Source: Coniferiporia sulphurascens
Lineage: Eukaryota > Basidiomycota > Agaricomycetes > Hymenochaetales > Hymenochaetaceae
Assembly (NCBI GenBank): GCA_002794785.1
Contig: NBBA01000001.1
Coordinates: 2,108,001 to 2,172,000 of the forward strand
DNA length: 64,000 bases
Direction of reading: 5' to 3'
A program made the position numbers and the translations under genes. Every line of letters starts with the position of its first letter. Position 1 is the stretch's first letter. The notes beneath the pieces are model-generated. The model was not told the origin of the DNA. It saw nothing but the letters and a program-made list of their open reading frames with translations, and did no database searches. Below, in pieces: positions 59,647 to 64,000 of the stretch.

Positions 59647-60350
59647 TGTGCTTGCTACCGTTGGAATCGGATTGCTATCAATTATTTGTTGTCTCGCTAA
59701 GTAATTTAAAGCTTGTATGTACGGCTACCTGTAATCAACCGCGATGTCCCTTGGGGACAAAATGCCCGTTTCGGCCGGCCCTAAATGTACAAATTTTTTC
59801 CGCAGAAAACCGCGCATTACTCCAGTGTTTTTCCTCAATGATACACGATGACCATCCGTTCCGTATTGCTCCCTCGAATCCGCTGGGCGTACGGGGTAGG
59901 ATGGTCACTTTCCTCTTCGGAAGGACTCGGCATGCAATTTGTCGAGTCCGAGGACCGACGGAGGTGGTTTGCCGTGTCAGAGCGAACCCACCCCGATTTT
60001 GAGCGGAAGCTTCACGCACTGCTGCTGTTACGGCAGAGCGCGTCGGAGAAGTCGGACATGAACCTCATTTCTTAGCGCTCAATCTCGCAGTTACGAAACG
60101 ATCACGAATGCAGCAGGTACTTATGTCGGGCTGCGGAGCCCACATACTTTATTTTCAAAGGAGTAACATTATGTATTCGTTGTATTTGAACGGGCAGGGG
60201 CGAGTATAAAAAAATGAAAAGAATGAAAGATAGCTTAGCTTACAATAAAATATCAAGACGCCAACAATACCATAGTCGTGTCTGAGGGGCCTCAAATAGC
60301 CACCAATCATCGCACAGTTAACAAAACTTCAAGAACGCGCGGAGAATCGG
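59647..60350. other. convergent 3' intergenic region, MCM3 / unknown nuclear gene
   Basis: This 704-bp stretch lies between two converging stop codons. Short ORFs on both strands have no recognised content. A small perfect hairpin, GGGCT-GCGG-AGCCC, lies at 60128-60141. Nothing else was seen. Confidence 0.45.
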
Positions 60351-62751
60351 TCACGAATTTGTTTGAGGCGTCTGCTGATATCCAGCCAAGAAGCTCTGCT
60401 GCCCGAACGAGAGTGGTATCCCCGGGGTGATAGGGCTTGTAGGGGTCTGTCCAATGGCACGCATATGGTGAGGTAGTGTCGGTGCTCCGTATCCCGAACC
60501 AGCAACCACACCAGGCGTTGCCCACCCGTTCGTCTGAACTTTCACAGCAACAGTGTTGGCGACAGCCCGTGCGGGTGTCGCCGACGCCACGGCTGTGCTA
60601 TACGGTACATAACCAGATCCAGCTAACGTCGGCGTAGCGGCAACGGGCTGGGGCGTCCCCTTCCGCGAGCCTGGTCCTGGCGTTCCCGCAACGCTGGCCG
60701 TTGCGGATGGATTCGGGTACCATGATCCATATGGATACTGGCTCGCAGCATTGACCTGTGTTTGGTAAGGTAGCTGTGTCTTTTGAGTTTGCGGCGTGCT
60801 TGTCCCTTGAGAGTATCCGTTTGCAAAGTAGCCGCCAGGTTGACTGTAAGCTAGCGAAGGGTTCGCATGATATTGCTGGGAGTAGCTCGCATACGAATAG
60901 TTTGTGGGATACGTAGCCGGAGCTACTTGAGGGGCGGGAGTGGGGACAGGCGCAGGGGCCGATGCTTGATTGGATGAGGAGTTCTTCACTTGGAGCGTCG
61001 TATCATCACGAAGAGCAAGGCCACGCGAACCCGTCAGCGTACCACACCATCCCTGCGAAGATTCGGAAGGGAGTGTTTGGTGCAAAGCGCGAAGCACAGA
61101 GGAAGGAGGTACTATTGCAGATATAGTCCCATTCGGCAACCTTGGCCGCATCGAAGCGAGTAATGTCAACGAGTCCATCAATTTTTGAGCTGAAGTGAAA
61201 GTTAGTAACGGAATCCGTATCACTTGGGTTAGACCCACCAATATTCCATTCTTCCGAGCCGACCTTGACGCTGCTAGAACCACCTTTTTCTGCAAGAAGC
61301 CGCATCCTTTGTAGTTCCTCCAGGCGCACGAGTGCCGACGCGTTGTGCTGAAGGAGCTCATCGATACTTTCCTCGCACTCAAGGCTATCAAGCACGGTCT
61401 GTACGGAAACAAGTTCCTCCTGTGTGAACAAGGCACTAAGAATCCCTTTCTGCTTTTCCCTTTCCTTCTGTCGCTTGATAGCCCTCGTTTCGACGGGGTC
61501 AACCTCCACAACATCATCTACTTCCATACTCTCCTTTTCCTCCATTGCAAGCTTTTGTCGCATTCGCTCACTCAATATCCGCGCCTTCTCCCGCGCCTTC
61601 CCCTTTTCGTATCTCCGCCAAAGTACGCTGCTCACGCCATTTCTTCCGACATCGCAGCCGTCGTTGTCAAAGGAAGGTGCGAAGCTGGCATAGGGTCCAT
61701 AGTCGAGAAACGAGCCACAGCTAGTGCGTCGTGGACCGGGTGGTTTGAGTTTTGTTTGCAATTTCTTGTTAACGTGGAGTTCACCGAGAGTAGGGGGAGG
61801 CTTGGATGATGAAGACGAAGAAGGTAAGGTGGCCACCAGCTCAGCGTAGGCGGTGCTCAGTTCGCTGAGTGGCCTCGCGTCCGCCCCGACAAGATCTGAA
61901 TTCAACGATGTCCACCATTCACCTGTCGGCAGCTTCTGTACAAGGGCATACTTTCGCCGAGCACCTATGACATCAGAGTCTTCTTTGCCACTCTCATCCT
62001 CGGGTTCGCGATCCGGAATGACTAGCTCTGGTTTTAGCAGGAGTCCATCGATAGTATGCTGGGAAGCTTGCTCGACCAGTGAAAGCGCAAGCTGGCAGAA
62101 ACGCAACTGCTGTGCGGCAGGCGGCGATATTCGGGAGCGGGGCTGTGATGATATGGGGAACAGTTGTTTGATTGCGGACTGTTCGCAGAGTTAAAAAAGG
62201 AAAGAAAGAGCGATGAAGAGAAGAACAACGAACTCGGTAAACCCGGAGAGAATGTTCATTTGACTCCTTCAGAAGTGTCCGCAGCGAGTAGGAATCTGAC
62301 TGCGCTTTGGAACTCGATGGAGAAGATGGGGCTTTAATACCCAGGACATCGTCTAAGGGAAAAACACGGTCGAGGAGGCCTTGTGTGTCAACCCTGTCGT
62401 TTATGTTAGTACCAGACCATGTGTAAGGAGAGAAAAAAGACCAGCAGAGCCCACTGACATTTCCAAGATATCTAGAATTTTCTGAGCGTCATCGTCTTTG
62501 AGCGGTGAATCGCCGGCAAGCGGTGGGTGTTCGGAGACCCTAGTTTCCTCATCTTTCACTGTGACGTCCTCGTCGTCGCTCCGAGACTGTTTTGCTGTGG
62601 GGATATCATCCGAGTCAAGGCCAGAGGTGCGCTTGCGCTTTTTGGCCGGAGACTTGACCTGGCTGGTGGACGGCGAGATGCTGTGAGGCTTGTCCTTTTC
62701 GTCTTCTCTCCTGTCCTGTGTGGAGGCTGCAGAGCGGGTAGTGCGCACCAT
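60351..62751 (-). CDS. predicted nuclear protein of unknown family, Tyr/Gln/Pro-rich tail
   Basis: A 740-aa protein. Exons are 62459-62751, 62243-62393, 61239-62178 and 60351-61189. The N-terminus is basic and Ser-rich with a nuclear-localisation-like KKRKR. The middle contains RISPPAAQQLRFCQLALSL, then a segment with EPEDESGKEDSDVIGARRKY and KLPTGEWWTS. A highly charged helical stretch follows (RRYEKGKAREKARILSERMR and KRQKEREKQKG). The C-terminal third is rich in Tyr, Gln, Pro, Ser and Ala (for example YATYPTN-type and YGSWYPNP repeats), resembling prion-like or RNA-binding low-complexity tails. I recognise no named family; nuclear or chromatin-related is inferred from composition. The last intron (61190-61238) decides the reading frame of the tail. 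Confidence 0.75.
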
Positions 62752-63147
62752 GGCGAGGGAGGCTAGCTCGCGGGGAGCACGAGTAGGGGTGTGAACAAGC
62801 GCAGGAGTAGAGCCTCCAGCTGGGGTGTTTGCGTAGAGAGAGAAAAGGGCGACGGGCGGGGGAGGAGGGAGGAAGGGAAACCGAGTCGAGGTGCTGGATT
62901 AGTGTAAGTAACGCGTCGTGGTCCGCGTCGCGTCGCGCGAGAGGACGTGCGAGTGCTGAAGACCCTGCCAGTGCCCGCCTCGGAACCCAGGCGCAGCTCG
63001 CCGCCCTTTCAATCTCCGTCGCTGTCTACCGGTGGCGCCGTCTGTGCCGTGTCGCCACTCTTTCCTTTTGGAGGCTGCTTTTACAGCTCCGCCACGCAGA
63101 TCCTTCACAAGCGTAGCTCTGCGCCTCGCATCGACACATCGACGGCC
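62752..63147. promoter_or_regulatory. divergent promoter region, unknown nuclear gene / mL43
   Basis: This 396-bp stretch lies between two divergent start codons. An ORF runs into mL43 from upstream (from 62947), but the family N-terminus starts at 63148. No specific motif can be named. Confidence 0.45.
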
Positions 63148-63654
63148 ATGCGTATTCCCCGTCTCCCCCCGGCCACACCCGTCATCAACAAGGCCAGCCT
63201 GCTCGCAAAGCCGTCGAACGGCCACGCCGCCTTTATTCCGCAGATTCGCAAGCTCGTCTTCGAGTACTGTGACCTCTGGCCGTCCTCGACGAATCTGCGC
63301 ACCTATATCTTTAACCATGCCGAGCAACTCGCCCGCGAAAATCCGCACGTCGAGTTTGTCGTCAAGCAGCGTCCCTCGCGCGAACCGGTAATCCGTGGCT
63401 TCTACTGTGCGTTACTTTTGTTCACTCTTTCCGCTCAAACTTTTTCCCTAACGTCAGGCGCAGTAAACAACCGCGACAAGGTCATTGGCCTGAAAGGCTA
63501 CGAAGTAACACAGATCCAGCAGAAAGTTCAAATCCTACTCGATTCGTCTGGCGCAAAAATCGTCCCGTTGAAGCGGAAGACCGTGGTTAGCACGACGGAG
63601 GCGGCAAGAGGCATTTGGAGTGGATTCCACACTCCTGAACCGTACAAAATATGA
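63148..63654 (+). CDS. MRPL51: mitochondrial ribosomal protein mL43 (L51/S25/CI-B8 domain)
   Basis: A 151-aa mitochondrial large-subunit ribosomal protein of the L51/S25/CI-B8 thioredoxin-like fold (yeast MRPL51, mammalian MRPL43). Exons are 63148-63406 and 63458-63654; the 51-nt intron is in frame, so one ORF spans it. Diagnostic segments are IRKLVFEYCDLWPSSTNLRT, HVEFVVKQRPSREPVIRG and VNNRDKVIGLKGYEVTQIQQ. The start MRIPRLPPATP was chosen because the upstream extension is not family-like. The N-terminus is basic, as expected for mitochondrial import. It is the last gene in the window. Confidence 0.93.
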   Translation: MRIPRLPPATPVINKASLLAKPSNGHAAFIPQIRKLVFEYCDLWPSSTNLRTYIFNHAEQLARENPHVEFVVKQRPSREPVIRGFYCALLLFTLSAQTFSLTSGAVNNRDKVIGLKGYEVTQIQQKVQILLDSSGAKIVPLKRKTVVSTTEAARGIWSGFHTPEPYKI

Positions 63655-64000
63655 ATGCGTTGCAGTGGGCGTTGCGGTCACTGCATCCCCTTTTGCGACT
63701 GGGCGCTGTCGTTTTACAGCCTTTTTCTGTGCGGACTTCCACCGATCTACCCGGCTTACCTCGCGTCTCAGCGCTATTGAGGAAATGAATCGACCGCGCA
63801 AGGATCTCACGCCAATAGAGGGCGGCATAATTGTACACTATTCAAGGAGCTTATTTTGTCCTTTGGCTTTAATCAAAGTATAATTATAGCGAGATAGATC
63901 AGAATCCGACGAGTAACAGGTATACTTTTGTCGTGGATTTGCGGGAGGAAATGACACATACGCGAATAAATACATTAATCCTATATATTGTCCATCCATT
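63655..64000. other. downstream region to window end, no gene seen
   Basis: Sequence after mL43 to the end of the window. It contains a short plus-strand ORF (63620-63883) that overlaps the end of mL43 out of frame and is not supported. The terminal ~120 bases are AT-rich. Nothing else was seen. Confidence 0.5.

Noticed and set aside
62947..63147. 67-codon N-terminal extension of mL43
   Set aside because: The conserved family start is at 63148; the upstream frame is GC-rich leader sequence.

Overview
This window is nuclear DNA from a filamentous basidiomycete fungus, most likely a mushroom-forming Agaricomycete. Genes lie tightly packed on both strands. They are cut by many short introns, mostly about 50-60 nt, with GT-AG or sometimes GC-AG ends. 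Typical fungal genes are present (MTC1, DSS1, ULP1, SGF11, POM33-like, a UPF0658-type Golgi protein). I see no rRNA, tRNA, CRISPR array or recognisable transposon gene. All gene models below were spliced by eye from reading frame, splice sites and remembered family consensus. No alignment or RNA evidence was available.

Layout, 0-15.5 kb: end of the XPA/RAD14 repair gene; ribosomal protein eS27; a small six-exon chromodomain gene; MTC1; splicing factor SPF27/BCAS2; complex I 30 kDa subunit; a very long disordered PRRC2/BAT2-like gene; succinyl-CoA ligase beta. 15.6-30.3 kb: a second, large chromodomain protein of Chp1/TASOR-like design; a ULP1 SUMO protease; SNARE BET1; mitochondrial exoribonuclease DSS1; UPF0658 membrane protein; peptidyl-tRNA hydrolase 2 (copy 1). 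31-45.5 kb: an MFS transporter with one unresolved splice junction; SGF11 of the SAGA DUB module; a HerA/FtsK-type P-loop ATPase; a BTB protein; PXMP4; uL1; a Yippee protein; a short unknown protein. 47-64 kb: a Ras GTPase; a CBS-PB1 membrane protein; POM33/TMEM33; peptidyl-tRNA hydrolase 2 (copy 2); helicase HAS1; MCM3; an unknown nuclear protein; mitochondrial ribosomal protein mL43.

Most genes are unrelated housekeeping functions, not a cluster. Two themes stand out. First, two within-window paralog pairs: the two chromodomain genes share five intron positions and phases, and the two PTH2 genes share almost all introns, while copy 2 has lost key catalytic residues. Second, extreme exon sizes: a 2-nt internal exon needed to keep the Ras gene in frame, 6-nt internal exons at the same place in both PTH2 genes, a 7-nt exon in the MFS gene, 15-nt exons in both chromodomain genes, and start exons of only 3-5 nt in eS27, uL1 and the small gene at 45.1 kb. 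ORF-based annotation would miss or break many of these genes.
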